In this document: positions 37,032 through 47,200 of the stretch, piece after piece
Numbering within the stretch: position 1 is the first letter of the stretch
How the letters are laid out: each line of letters starts with the position of its first letter
From: Methylobacterium sp.
GTDB lineage: Bacteria > Pseudomonadota > Alphaproteobacteria > Rhizobiales > Beijerinckiaceae
Length of the DNA: 53,091 nucleotides
Reading direction: 5' to 3'
Assembly (NCBI GenBank): GCA_013823325.1
Contig: PNLY01000030.1
Span: 1 to 53,091 of the forward strand
Translations under genes and position numbers: made by a program
Notes under the pieces: model-generated
Told to the model about the DNA's origin: nothing
What the model saw: only the letters and a program-made list of their open reading frames with translations
Database searches by the model: none

Positions 37032-39479
37032 ATGCGGTTCATACTGCGCCTTTTCGGATGGGCGTTCGCCGCCGGCACGATCCTGTTCGTGATCGGTGTC
37101 GCAGGCGCGGCCGGCGTGATCTGGCACTACTCCAAGGACCTGCCCGATTCGGCGCAGCTGCGGAATTACGAGCCGCCGGTGATGAGCCGCGTCCATGCCG
37201 GCGACGGCAGCCTGATCGCCGAGTTCGCCAGGGAACGACGTCTCTATCTGCCGATCCAGGCGGTGCCGAAGCTGATCATCGACGCCTTCCTCTCGGCCGA
37301 GGACAAGAACTTCTACAAGCATTTCGGCGTCGACCCCGAGGGCCTCGCCCGCGCCGCGATCTCGAATTTCCGCAACCGCGGCTCCGGCCGGCGGCCGCAG
37401 GGCGCCTCGACCATCACCCAGCAGGTGGCGAAGAACTTCCTCGTGGGCTCCGAGCAGAGCATCGAGCGCAAGATTCGCGAGGCGCTGATCGCGCTGCGAA
37501 TCGAGTCGACCTATTCGAAGGACAAGATCCTCGAGCTCTACCTCAACGAGATCTATCTCGGCGCGCCGGCGCCGGGGCAGGGCAGCTATGGCGTCGCGGC
37601 GGCGGCGCTGAACTATTTCGGCAAGTCGGTGCATGAGCTCAACGCGCAGGAGGCGGCCTATCTCGCCGCCCTGCCGAAGGCGCCGACCGATCTGCACCCG
37701 TTCCGCAACCGCGAGCGCGCGATCGAGCGCCGCAACTACGTGCTCGACCGCATGGCCGAGAACGGCTTCCTCAAGCGCGCCGATGCCGACGCGGCCAAGA
37801 AGCAGCCGCTCGGCGTCAATCCGCGCACGGTCTCGCCGAACCAGATCGCCGCAGGCTACTTCGCCGAGGAAATACGGCGCGAGCTGCAGGACCGCTATGG
37901 CGAGAAGAAGCTGCTCGAGGGCGGGCTCTCGGTCCGCGCCACCGTCGACCCGAAGATGCAGCTGATGGCGCGCAAGGCGCTGGTCGATGGCCTCGTTCGC
38001 TTCGACGAGGCGCGTGGCTGGCGCGGCGCGATCCAGAAGATCGACGCGGCGAGCCGCGAATGGGGCCTCGCCATCGCCGAATTGCCGGTGCTCGGCGACG
38101 TCAAGCCCTGGCGCCTCGCCGTCGTGCTCGACGTGGCCGGCGACAGCGCCCGCCTCGGCCTGCAGCCGATCCGCGAGGCCTCCGGCCAGCTCAGGCCGGA
38201 GCGCGAGACCGTGACGCTCGGCCCGGACGGCATCCGCTGGACGCGGCGCACTCGCGTCTCGCAGGCGGTCTCGCCGGGCGATGTCGTCTATGTCGAGCCG
38301 ATCGACGGCAAGCCCGGACAGGTCCGCCTGCGCCAGATGCCCGAGGTCAACGGCGCGATCACGGTGATGGACCCGTTCTCGGGCCGCGTGCTCGCCATGG
38401 TCGGCGGCTTCTCGCATGACCAGTCCGAGTTTAACCGGGCGACGCAGGCCCTGCGCCAGCCGGGCTCGTCGTTCAAGCCCTTCGTCTACGCGACCGCGCT
38501 CGACAACGGCTACACCCCGTCCAGCATCGTCCTCGACGCGCCGATCGAGGTCGATCAGGGCGGCGGCCTCGGCATGTGGACGCCGAGCAACTATGACGGC
38601 AAGTTCACCGGTCCGCGCACGCTGCGCTACGGCATTCAGTTCTCGAAGAACCTGATGACGGTGCGCCTCGCCAAGGATGTCGGCATGCCGCTGATCGCGG
38701 AGTATGCCCGCCGCTTCGGCATCTATGACGACATGCTGCCGGTGCTCTCGATGTCGCTCGGCGCCGGCGAGACCACGGTCATGCGCATGACCGCGGCCTA
38801 TTCGATGCTCGCCAATGGCGGCAAGCGCATCCGGCCGACCTTGATCGACCGCATCCAGGATCGCTGGGGCGCGACGATCTACAAGCACGACCAGCGCACC
38901 TGCGAAGGCTGCGAGGCCGACAAATGGGCCAACCAGCGCGAGCCGCGCCTGATCGACAACCGCGAGCAAGTGCTCGATCCGCTGACCGCCTACCAGATGG
39001 TCTCGATGCTCGAAGGCGTGGTCAACGCCGGCACCGCGACGGTCGTCAAGTCGGTCGGCAAGCCGCTCGCCGGCAAGACCGGCACGACCAACGACGCCAA
39101 GGACGTCTGGTTCGTCGGCTTCTCGCCCGATCTCGCCGTCGGCGTCTATATGGGCTTCGACAAGCCGAAGTCGCTCGGCAACTCGGCGACTGCCGGCCAG
39201 TACGCCGCGCCGATCTTCCGCGACTTCATGACCGTCGCGCTGAAGGACAAGCCGGCGACGCCGTTCCGCGTGCCGCCCGGCATCAAGCTGATCCGTGTCG
39301 ATCCGCGCACCGGCATGCGTGCCGGCGGCGAGGGCGGAATCCTCGAAGCCTTCAAGCCGGGCACGGCGCCGCCGGACAGCTATTCGGTGATCGGCGCCTC
39401 CGACGGCACGGGCGGGGCGATGAGCGTCGCTCCGGCGGGCGGTCGCTCGGTCGGCTCCGGCACGGGTGGTCTCTATTGA
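37032..39479 (+). CDS. mrcA: Penicillin-binding protein 1A (bifunctional peptidoglycan synthase)
   Basis: The 815-residue class A PBP has one N-terminal membrane anchor (about 8-30). The glycosyltransferase domain contains SAEDKNFYKHFG with catalytic Glu90 and GASTITQQVAKN. An OB-like insert follows, then the transpeptidase domain with SxxK at Ser479 (GSSFKPF), a middle SxN-like region, and KTGTT (GKTGTTNDAKD). It polymerises and cross-links peptidoglycan in the periplasm. The adjoining amidase gene fits a shared cell-wall role. The last 30 residues are Gly/Ser-rich and variable. Confidence 0.96.
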   Translation: MRFILRLFGWAFAAGTILFVIGVAGAAGVIWHYSKDLPDSAQLRNYEPPVMSRVHAGDGSLIAEFARERRLYLPIQAVPKLIIDAFLSAEDKNFYKHFGVDPEGLARAAISNFRNRGSGRRPQGASTITQQVAKNFLVGSEQSIERKIREALIALRIESTYSKDKILELYLNEIYLGAPAPGQGSYGVAAAALNYFGKSVHELNAQEAAYLAALPKAPTDLHPFRNRERAIERRNYVLDRMAENGFLKRADADAAKKQPLGVNPRTVSPNQIAAGYFAEEIRRELQDRYGEKKLLEGGLSVRATVDPKMQLMARKALVDGLVRFDEARGWRGAIQKIDAASREWGLAIAELPVLGDVKPWRLAVVLDVAGDSARLGLQPIREASGQLRPERETVTLGPDGIRWTRRTRVSQAVSPGDVVYVEPIDGKPGQVRLRQMPEVNGAITVMDPFSGRVLAMVGGFSHDQSEFNRATQALRQPGSSFKPFVYATALDNGYTPSSIVLDAPIEVDQGGGLGMWTPSNYDGKFTGPRTLRYGIQFSKNLMTVRLAKDVGMPLIAEYARRFGIYDDMLPVLSMSLGAGETTVMRMTAAYSMLANGGKRIRPTLIDRIQDRWGATIYKHDQRTCEGCEADKWANQREPRLIDNREQVLDPLTAYQMVSMLEGVVNAGTATVVKSVGKPLAGKTGTTNDAKDVWFVGFSPDLAVGVYMGFDKPKSLGNSATAGQYAAPIFRDFMTVALKDKPATPFRVPPGIKLIRVDPRTGMRAGGEGGILEAFKPGTAPPDSYSVIGASDGTGGAMSVAPAGGRSVGSGTGGLY

Positions 39480-39490
39480 CGCGAGCGAAG

Positions 39491-39513
39491 GGCGCGGTCG
39501 CCATGACCGCGCC
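39491..39513 (+). terminator. 9-bp hairpin whose loop holds the next start codon
   Basis: GGCGCGGTC (39491-39499) pairs perfectly with GACCGCGCC (39505-39513) around GCCAT. The ATG of the next small gene is 39503-39505, so it sits at the loop edge. It starts 12 nt after the mrcA stop. It may end mrcA transcripts or restrict translation of the small gene; no U-run follows. Confidence 0.45.
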
Positions 39514-39730
39514 GCTTCAGGCGATCCTCGATGCCGAATTGGCGCGCGGCAATCGGGTTCTCGACAGCGGCGAATGGCCGCCGCTTTGCGACCTCTTCGT
39601 CCTGCTCGCCCGGCCATTCCACAAGCGCTATCCGCTCAGCAAAGGGCTGGCCTATGAGGTGATCGGCGATCCGCATTACTGGAAAGCGGAATATCGCCAC
39701 GGTCGCGAATGCCTCGCCTGCGCCTTCTGA
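39503..39730 (+). CDS. Small protein of unknown function
   Basis: The 75-residue product reads like a real soluble protein: LDAELARGNRVLDSGEWPPL, then CDLFVLLARPFHKRYPL and a C-terminal GDPHYWKAEYRHGRECLACAF with two cysteines. There is no signal peptide. An alternative TTG start at 39476 would overlap the mrcA stop. I recognise no family. It sits 23 nt after mrcA and 98 nt before prfB on the same strand. Confidence 0.7.
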   Translation: MTAPLQAILDAELARGNRVLDSGEWPPLCDLFVLLARPFHKRYPLSKGLAYEVIGDPHYWKAEYRHGRECLACAF

Positions 39731-39828
39731 AGCGCAGATGACGCCAAGCACCATTTACACGACTGCGCTTGCTGCCTATGTCAGCCACCAGCCAGTCAGC
39801 CTCAAGCGACGGACCAAGACGAACGATC

Positions 39829-40957
39829 ATGCGCCCCGAAATCCAGACGCAACTCGACAACGCCAAGCAGTCGATCGGACTGCTGAGGAGGCATCTTTGA
39901 CTGGGATGTCGCACAACGACGCCTGGCGGAGCTGAACGCGCTCTCCGAAGGCCCCGATTTCTGGAATGACGCCGAAGCCGCGCAGAAGCTGATGCGCGAG
40001 CGGACCCAGCTCGAGACTCAGATCGAGGGCATCACCAAGCTCGAACGTGACGTCGAGGACGCGCTCACGCTGATCGAGCTTGGCGAAATGGAGAATGATG
40101 AGGCGACCATCGCCGAGGGCGAGGCTGCGATCAAGGCGGTCGAGGCCGAGGCCGGCCGGCTGCAGGTCGAATCGCTGCTGTCCGGCGAGGCCGACATGCT
40201 CGACACCTATGTCGAGATTCATCCCGGCGCCGGCGGCACCGAGAGCCAGGACTGGGCCGAGATGCTGCTGCGCATGTATCGGCGCTGGGGCGAGCGGCGG
40301 AAGTTCAAGGTCGAGACGCTGGAATACCAGGACGGCGACCAGGCCGGCATCAAGTCGGCGACGCTGCAGTTCAAGGGCCACAACGCCTATGGCTGGCTGA
40401 AGACCGAATCCGGCGTGCACCGGCTGGTCCGGATCTCGCCGTTCGACTCCAATGCCCGCCGCCAGACCTCGTTCGCCTCGGTCTGGGTCTACCCCGTCGT
40501 CGACGACCGCATCGTCATCGACGTCAAGGAATCCGACTGCCGCATCGACACCTACCGGGCGCAAGGCGCCGGCGGTCAGCACATCAACACCACCGATTCG
40601 GCGGTGCGCATCACCCATATCCCGACAGGGATCGTGGCTGCGTGCCAGCAGGAGCGTTCGCAGCACAAGAACCGGGCCAAGGCCTGGGAGATGCTACGCG
40701 CCCGCCTCTACGAGGTCGAGCTGAAGAAGCGCGAGGAGAAGGCCAACGCCGAGCAGGCCTCGAAGACCGACATCGGCTGGGGCCACCAGATTCGCTCCTA
40801 TGTGCTGCAGCCCTACCAGCTGGTGAAGGACCTGCGCACCGGCGTCGCCTCGACGGCGCCGTCCGATGTGCTCGACGGCGATCTCGACCCGTTCATGGAG
40901 GCGTCGCTGGCGCAGCGCGTCTACGGCACGAGCGTCGAAGTCGAGGACATCGATTGA
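39829..40957 (+). CDS. prfB: Peptide chain release factor 2, with programmed +1 frameshift
   Basis: RF2 ends translation at UGA and UAA. Translation starts at ATG 39829 and reads 23 codons to an in-frame TGA at 39898. A +1 shift at CTT-TGA-C then joins it to the main frame from 39899 ([13 protein letters not shown]), giving 375 residues, the normal length. Domain features are [13 protein letters not shown] around 137-149, and the GGQ loop in [13 protein letters not shown], with the SPF stop-codon motif in ISPFDSNA. Low RF2 favours the shift, so the gene is self-regulated. In this genome UGA also codes for Sec, so RF2 levels compete directly with SelB. Confidence 0.96.
39886..39901 (+). promoter_or_regulatory. 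Programmed +1 frameshift signal of prfB
   Basis: AGGAGG (39886-39891), an internal Shine-Dalgarno site, lies 3 nt before the slippery CTT-TGA-C (39895-39901). This matches the E. coli prfB arrangement, with a perfect SD. Confidence 0.95.
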
Positions 40958-42063
40958 GCGCGGGAAAGCGCTCCCGCGGCCGCGAGATCCTGATCAATCT
41001 CGCGGTCTCGCTCGGCAGCGTCGTCGTCTTCCTGCTGTTCTGCGAGCTGGTGCTGTTCCGCTTCGTGCTGCCGGCCAGCGACGTGCCGCGCAACGCCTTC
41101 GTCAACGAGGTCGTGCGCTACCAGCCCGGGCAGAGCGGTATCTGGCGCGTGCGCGACGAGATCGCGGCGCCCTTCAAGATTAATGCGCAGGGCTGGAACT
41201 CGCCGCTACCGGACTATCCGATCGAGCGTAAGCCGGGAACAAGCCGCATCGCCTTCGTCGGTGACAGCTTCGTCGAGGCGCTTCAGGTCCCGTTCGACAA
41301 GACCTTCGCCGAGGCGGTCGGGACCAGGCTTGCCGCCAAGGGGCCGGTCGAGGTCCAGCGCTTCGGCGTCGCCGGGGCCCCGCTCAGCCAGTATCTGCAG
41401 GTGGTCGAGCGCGAGGTGGTGCAGCGGCACCCCGATCGGATCGTCGTCATGCTGGTCCACAATGATTTCGACGAGAGCTTCGTCTTCAAGCCGGGGCGCT
41501 ACACCTCGAGCTTCCTCAAGCTCAGGATCGAGGGCGGCAAGGTGGTCGGCGAAGTCCCGCCGCAGCCCTGGCGCGCCGGCTGGGTCGAATTCGTCCGGCA
41601 GAGCGCGACGGCTCGCTTCCTGCTTTATCGCTGGCAGGTCAGGCCGCAGACGCTGGTCGATGCCATCCTTGGGCCGGCCAAGGCGGCCGGCGAGGGCGGC
41701 TATGCCGCCAATATCGATGTCGCGAGCGTGTTGGCGCGGGAGGCCGATATCCGGATCGCGACGGACTATCTCTTCGGCCGCCTGAAGGCGCGGGCCGATT
41801 CGATCGGGGCGAAGCTCCAGTTCGTCATGGATGGCGACCGCGAGGCGATCTATGCCGGCCGCGCCGACAGCCCGGCGCTGAAGCTCAACCGGATCGCCGC
41901 GGAGATGGCGGCCAGACATGGCATCGCCTTCCTCGACCTGCATCCCGTCTTTGCTGCGGAGTGGGCAAGGGCCGGCAAGCGCTTCGAGTTCGGTTCCGAT
42001 GCGCATTGGAACGAATATGGCCACCAGGTGGCCGGCGCGGCGATCGCCGAGGCGCTGCAATAG
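40954..42063 (+). CDS. Membrane-anchored SGNH/GDSL-like hydrolase
   Basis: The 369-residue protein has one N-terminal membrane helix (about residues 11-40, [20 protein letters not shown]). An SGNH-hydrolase fold follows, with nucleophile Ser105 in [10 protein letters not shown] and the C-terminal D-x-H motif in [11 protein letters not shown]. Family members remove acyl groups from glycans or lipids at the cell surface, but the substrate here is unknown. The start is a TTG (40954) overlapping the prfB stop as TTGA. This frame has no better start, which suggests translation coupled to RF2. Confidence 0.82.
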   Translation: MSAGKRSRGREILINLAVSLGSVVVFLLFCELVLFRFVLPASDVPRNAFVNEVVRYQPGQSGIWRVRDEIAAPFKINAQGWNSPLPDYPIERKPGTSRIAFVGDSFVEALQVPFDKTFAEAVGTRLAAKGPVEVQRFGVAGAPLSQYLQVVEREVVQRHPDRIVVMLVHNDFDESFVFKPGRYTSSFLKLRIEGGKVVGEVPPQPWRAGWVEFVRQSATARFLLYRWQVRPQTLVDAILGPAKAAGEGGYAANIDVASVLAREADIRIATDYLFGRLKARADSIGAKLQFVMDGDREAIYAGRADSPALKLNRIAAEMAARHGIAFLDLHPVFAAEWARAGKRFEFGSDAHWNEYGHQVAGAAIAEALQ

Positions 42064-42084
42064 ATATCGATTTCTCGAATCAGA

Positions 42085-42119
42085 ACAGCCTGCTGCGGCT
42101 GAATGCTGCAGCAGGCTGT
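42085..42119. terminator. Hairpin between convergent genes
   Basis: ACAGCCTGCTGC (42085-42096) and GCAGCAGGCTGT (42108-42119) form a perfect 12-bp stem with an 11-nt loop, 21 nt after the SGNH gene and 27 nt from the end of the convergent M23 gene. It could end transcription from both sides. Confidence 0.65.
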
Positions 42120-42146
42120 GAAGATCTGCCTATTCGGAGTCGGCTT

Positions 42147-43472
42147 TCAGAGCTGCCCGGCGAGCTTGTTGCCGGCGCGCAGGAAGCGACTGGGATCGAC
42201 CGGATCGCCGTCGATACGGGTCTCGTAGTGCAGGTGCGGGCCGGTCGAGCGGCCGGTCGAGCCGACGCGGCCGACCACGGTGCCTGATGTCACCATCTGC
42301 CCTTCGCTGACCAGGATCGCCGACATGTGACCGTAGCGGGTGGTGACGCCGCCGGCATGCTCGATCTCGACCATGTTGCCGTAGCCGCCGGAATATTCGG
42401 CCGTGATCACCTTGCCCGGCGCCGTGGCGCGGATCTGCGAGCCGTGCTCGGCGCGGAAATCGATGCCGGTGTGCAGGGCGAGGCCGCGGGTGAACGGGTC
42501 GGACCGGTAGCCGAAATTCGAGCTCATATCGAGCTCGCCAGGCATGGGACGGCGCAGCGGCAGCTGCTCGACCAGGTTGCGCAGGCGCATCACCGTGGCG
42601 ATGCGCGGTTGCAGCGAGGAGAGGGTCGTCTCGAAGGGGCCGGCCGAGGCATCGAGCTTGACCGGGACGAAGGGGCCGCCGACACCCTTCGGAACCGGAG
42701 TTGCCGCAGCGAGCTTGTCTGTGTCGAGGCCCGTTTCCGCAAGCGCACTGCGCAGGGTCTTCTGGGTGTCTCCGAGGCTCTGGTCGATTTCACGCAAGGT
42801 GGCGAGCTGCGTGGCGGAGCTGCGCTCGATCGAGTGGTCGAGCTGGATCAGGGCTTCGGCGACACGCTTGGCCGGCGGCGTCGGCTCCTCGGCCTCGCCC
42901 GACTGCCAGGGCGCCGAACGGTCGTCGGCGCCGCGCAGTGGCAGGGTTTCCGGCGCAGGGGTCGGCTTGCCCGAGGCGAAGGGCGCGAAGCTGGTGACAC
43001 CGGACGCACGAATCGGCTCCTCCGGCTTGATCATGCGCTGGCGCAGCGGATTCTTGTTGGCCTGCGACACGCCGATCCCGGCCGATTGCAGGCTCTCGGC
43101 GACGGCGCTGACCAGGGATTGCCGCGATTCGAGCTCGGCCTGGCGCATGGCGATCTCGCCGACGCGAGCCTCGACGCCGTCCTGGTCGAGCAAAGCGCGG
43201 CTGGCGAGCCGGTCGACATCGGCGCGCAGCGCGGCGATCCGGTCCTCGTAGGCATATTGGCGGGAGGTCTCGCGGCTGATCAGCCGGGCGGCGAGGTCGT
43301 CCTTGCGCAGGATGTACCAGCTCGTCGCACCGCTCCAGGCCGTGGTCAGCGCCAGGAGACTGAGGCCGAGCAAGGCGGTCGAGCGGCGAACGGTGAAGCT
43401 GCGGCGGGCGAGGAGGCCGGTCACGGCAAGCTCGTGGCCTGCGGCTTGGGCACGGGAATCGAAGGAGGTCAT
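42147..43472 (-). CDS. M23 (LytM-type) peptidase or amidase activator
   Basis: The 441-residue protein has an N-terminal membrane anchor (about 32-55, ALLGLSLLALTTAWSGATSW), a long coiled-coil (about 60-130), a Pro/Ala-rich linker and a C-terminal M23 domain (about 300-430). Zn ligands are His/Asp in LHTGIDFRA and the HxH pair in GPHLHYETRI, all intact, so it is probably an active endopeptidase rather than a mere EnvC-like activator. The ATG at 43472 has no Shine-Dalgarno sequence, and a TTG at 43478 is an alternative. Proximity to amiC/mrcA fits cell-wall remodelling. Confidence 0.88.
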   Translation of the reverse strand: MTSFDSRAQAAGHELAVTGLLARRSFTVRRSTALLGLSLLALTTAWSGATSWYILRKDDLAARLISRETSRQYAYEDRIAALRADVDRLASRALLDQDGVEARVGEIAMRQAELESRQSLVSAVAESLQSAGIGVSQANKNPLRQRMIKPEEPIRASGVTSFAPFASGKPTPAPETLPLRGADDRSAPWQSGEAEEPTPPAKRVAEALIQLDHSIERSSATQLATLREIDQSLGDTQKTLRSALAETGLDTDKLAAATPVPKGVGGPFVPVKLDASAGPFETTLSSLQPRIATVMRLRNLVEQLPLRRPMPGELDMSSNFGYRSDPFTRGLALHTGIDFRAEHGSQIRATAPGKVITAEYSGGYGNMVEIEHAGGVTTRYGHMSAILVSEGQMVTSGTVVGRVGSTGRSTGPHLHYETRIDGDPVDPSRFLRAGNKLAGQL

Positions 43473-43572
43473 ACGCAAAACCGACAGTGACGCTGCGATA
43501 GGGTGATTAGACCTCGTTAGGGTTAATCAATCGCAAATCGCACGGGGTTTTGCGGAGATCCGAGCCGTGGCC

Positions 43573-44037
43573 TCAGAGTTCGCGCACGGCTGCGAGCACG
43601 GCTTCGGCATGGCCCTTGACCCGGACCTTGGCCCAGACGCGGACGATCTTGCCGGCCTCGTCGATCAGGAAGGTGCTGCGCTCCACGCCCATATAATGGC
43701 GGCCATACATCTGCTTCTCGACCCAGAGGCCATAGGCCTCGATCGCCTTGCGCTCCTCGTCCGAGACCAGCGTCAGCTTCAGGCCATATTTCTGCTTGAA
43801 CTTGTCGTGGCGCTTCACCGAATCCGGCGAGATGCCGAGCACCGTCGCACCGGCCGCGGCGAAGTCGTCGCGCAGCGCGTCGAATGACAGCGCCTCATTG
43901 GTGCAGCTCGTCGTGTCGTCCTGAGGGTAGGCATACAGCACGACCTTGCGTCCACGCAGGCTGGAGAGCGTGAGCGCGCCGCCGCCATCTGTCGGCAAGG
44001 TGAAGTCGGGGGCCGACATGCCTTCGTTCAACGCCAT
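43573..44037 (-). CDS. bcp: Bcp/PrxQ-type thioredoxin-dependent peroxiredoxin
   Basis: The 154-residue protein reduces peroxides in the cytoplasm. The active-site segment YPQDDTTSCTNEAL contains the peroxidatic Cys45 with its Thr three residues upstream. The resolving Cys found five residues later in many Bcp proteins is absent, so this looks like a 1-Cys form. RKAIEAYGLWVEKQMYGRHY and RSTFLIDEAGKIV are typical. AAGGAAGGCGGAG precedes the ATG at 44037. It lies 100 nt upstream of the M23 gene on the same strand and is divergent from the AsmA-like gene. Confidence 0.93.
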   Translation of the reverse strand: MALNEGMSAPDFTLPTDGGGALTLSSLRGRKVVLYAYPQDDTTSCTNEALSFDALRDDFAAAGATVLGISPDSVKRHDKFKQKYGLKLTLVSDEERKAIEAYGLWVEKQMYGRHYMGVERSTFLIDEAGKIVRVWAKVRVKGHAEAVLAAVREL

Positions 44038-44258
44038 CTCCGCCTTCCTTTGGTCGCGTTCCCATGCAAGGGCCGGACAAGCCGCAAGCGATAAGCCGGC
44101 TCAGACCACAAACCAGATCCGCCGGGAACGAATCAGCTAGCTTGGCTGTTGCTGTACCGCTCCCGGGATCAGGCGCATCATGCGAACGGCGCGGCGGCCC
44201 TTGCACCAGCCATCGCATCGATCCGCATGATTCGAAAAGCAAGACAAGAAGCGATTCG

Positions 44259-47200
44259 TTGACCGACGACAGCAAGATCGAGACGCCCCCCGCATCCGGG
44301 CCTGCGCCCGACGCGGAATGCCAGGAAGTGGCCGCCGTCGCCAAGCGCGCCTGGCGCGGCATCGTCACCATTGCGCTCACGGTCTGCGTCGCGGTCGTGA
44401 TGCTCGGTTTCGTGGCAGCCGCCTTGCTGGTCAGCGGCTTCATCCCGCTCTCGGGGCTCGAGGGCCGCATCTCCACGGCCATCGAGGAGCGGCTCGGGCC
44501 GAACTGGAAGGTCACGGCCGAGCACGCCCAGCTCGACCGGCTCGATGGCCGTTCGCGCCTGCGGGTCCGTGAGGTCTCGTTCCGGCATGCCGGCGGAGCC
44601 TCGTTCCGGGCGCCGGAGGCGGTGCTGGGCTATGATCCGATGGCGCTGCTGCGCGGCGACATCCGGCTGGTCTCGCTCGACCTGCGCGGCGTCAATATCC
44701 GGCTCGGTGTCAGGCAGGACGGCTCGCTGCTGCTGGAGCAGGACGCCCAGCCGGAGCAGACGTCGAAGACGCCCGTTGCCGGCGACCCCATCGACTGGGA
44801 CGCCTTTGCCGGCGCGATGAACGCGGTCGGCGCGCTGGTCTCGAACGACGGGCTGCTCGGCTCTCTGGAAGTCGCCGGCATCGGCGGGGCGCGGGTGACG
44901 CTGATCGACCCGGCCGGGCGGCAACGCTCCGGCCTGGAGGACGTCGACATCCGGCTGGAGCGCTTCGGCGGCGGGCAGGCGCGGCTGTCGATGAAGGGGC
45001 GGATCGGCCCGCGCTGGAAGGAACTGGCAATCGATCTGGCGAGCGCGCCGGATGGTACGCGCAGCGCCACGGTCGACATTCAGCGCTTCGAGCCGGCCGA
45101 GGCCGTCGCGCTGGCCTTCGGGAACGCCATGGTCGCGCTCGACGGCCTGGCCCTCAGCGGCAAGATCTCGTTGACCCAGACCGGAAACGGCGAGCGCAGG
45201 ATCGCGGCCGGGCTCTCGGTCGCGCCGGGCGTGGTCAAGCTCCACAATGCCGGGTTCGAGCCGATCGAGGTCCAGGGCGCCAAGCTCGATTTCACCAGTG
45301 ACGACGGCCTCAAGACGATCAAGGTCGCGACTGCCCAGCTCCAGGCCGGCGAGACCAAGCTCGCGGGCAGCGGCGAGGGGCGCAACGAGAACGGTATCTG
45401 GCGGTTGGCGCTCGACGGTTCCGGGCAGGTCGCCGGCATCGGCAAGGACCCCGCTGTCGTCCTCTCGAGCTTACGCACGCAGCTCGAGGTCGATCCCGGC
45501 GCCGGCGAAGTCAGGATGGGCCAACTCTCCTTCAGGGGCCCGTTGATCAATGCCGAAGGCTCCGGCATGGCGCGCCGGCGCGACGACAAGAATTCGCATC
45601 AGTTCCAGATCAGGGCTGTCGACACCGACATGCGGGCGGCGCTCGCGGTCTGGCCGGCGGTGACCTCGCCGGGGCTGCATGCGGCCTTGGTGGAGATGGT
45701 GAAGAGCGGCCGGGTCGAGGAGATCGACGTCAAGCTGGCGATGTCTCCGGAGGCGAATGCGCGGCTGGCGGACGGTAAGGGCATGGACGACGATGCCGTC
45801 GCCGTGAGCCTGAAGGCCTCGCAGGTCAGCTTCCTGCCCAATCCCGGCCTGCCGCTCCTCACCGATGCCCGCGTCGTCGGCTCGACCACCGGCCGCACCG
45901 TCGACCTCACCATTTCCCAGGCCACGGCTGAGCTCGGTGAGGGCCGCAAGCTCCAGCTCGGCGAAGGCACATTCGCCATGTCCGATACCTGGGCAAGCCG
46001 GCCGCAGGCGCGGATGGGCTTCAAGTCGACCGGCTCAGCCGACGCGCTGGTCGCGCTCCTGAACTTCCCCTCCCTGCGCGAATTCTCGCCGCTCAAGATC
46101 GAGCCCGGGGCGCTGCGCGGAGCCATCGACCTGACCAATCAGCTCTCCCTGCCGCTGGTCAACGATCTGACGTTCAACGACGTCGTGATCCGCAGCAGCG
46201 GGATGCTCTCGAACATCGCCTCTGACAACCTGCTCGGCGGCGAGAAGCTGGAAGGCGCCAATCTGGCGCTGACCTATGATCGCGGCCAACTCGCGATCAA
46301 GGGCGAGGGCAGGGTCGGCGGTGACAAGGCGCCGATCGAGCTCCGGCAGAATGCCAAGGGGCAGGGCGAGGCGACCGTCTCGCTCAATCTCGACAATGCC
46401 GCGTTGAAGCGGCGCGGCTTCGGCCCCGAGACCGGGATCGCGGGGCCGATGCAGGTCAAGGTCGTTAAGCCGCTCGGCCGGACGCCGGAGGCGGCGCCGC
46501 GTGTCGAGGTCGACCTGACCAAGGCCGCGATCGACACGGGCGTGCCCGGCGTCAGCAAGCCGGCCGGACGGGCCGGCAAGGCGGCCTTCACCTATGTCGT
46601 CGACGATGACGGCCCAGATCTGGAGGACCTGACGATCGAGAGCGCGCCGCTGCTGGCGAAGGGCCGGATCTCGCTGACCAGACAGAACACGTTCGAGAGC
46701 GCCAGCTTCTCGCAATTGCGCCTGTCGCCCGGCGACAACCTGACCAAGGTCGAGATCGGCCGCGACGGAAACCTGACCAAGCTCTCGGTGCGCGGCGCGG
46801 TGCTCGATGCCCGGCCCTTCATCCGCGATCTGTTCGATGCGCCGCCGACGCCGGCCCGGAGCGGCGCCCGCGGCAGCCAGAACACCGCTTCGGGGCCCGA
46901 CTTCGACCTCGACCTCGACGTGCCGATCCTCACCGGCTTCAACAGCGAGGCGCTCGGCAATTCGCAGCTCAAGCTGTCGCGCCGGAACGGCGCCCTCCGC
47001 TCGATCGCCTATCAGGGCCGGATCGGCAAGGCGGACCTCTCGATCAAACAGGTCAAGCAGGGCGACGGCGCGTCGCCGATCGTGGTGCAGTCGGAGAATG
47101 GCGGCGCCACCTTGCGCTTCCTCGACCTTTATCGCCGCGCCTATGGCGGCGATCTCGTGCTGCAACTGGGCGCCGGCGAGGGACGCCAGCCTGGCGAGCT

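Noticed and set aside
37020..39617. 865-codon open frame on the minus strand opposite mrcA
   Set aside because: Same reason; mrcA on the plus strand has all catalytic motifs.
39898..39900. prfB as a frameshifted pseudogene
   Set aside because: The sequence around the stop is the canonical programmed frameshift site, and both parts are conserved RF2 sequence.
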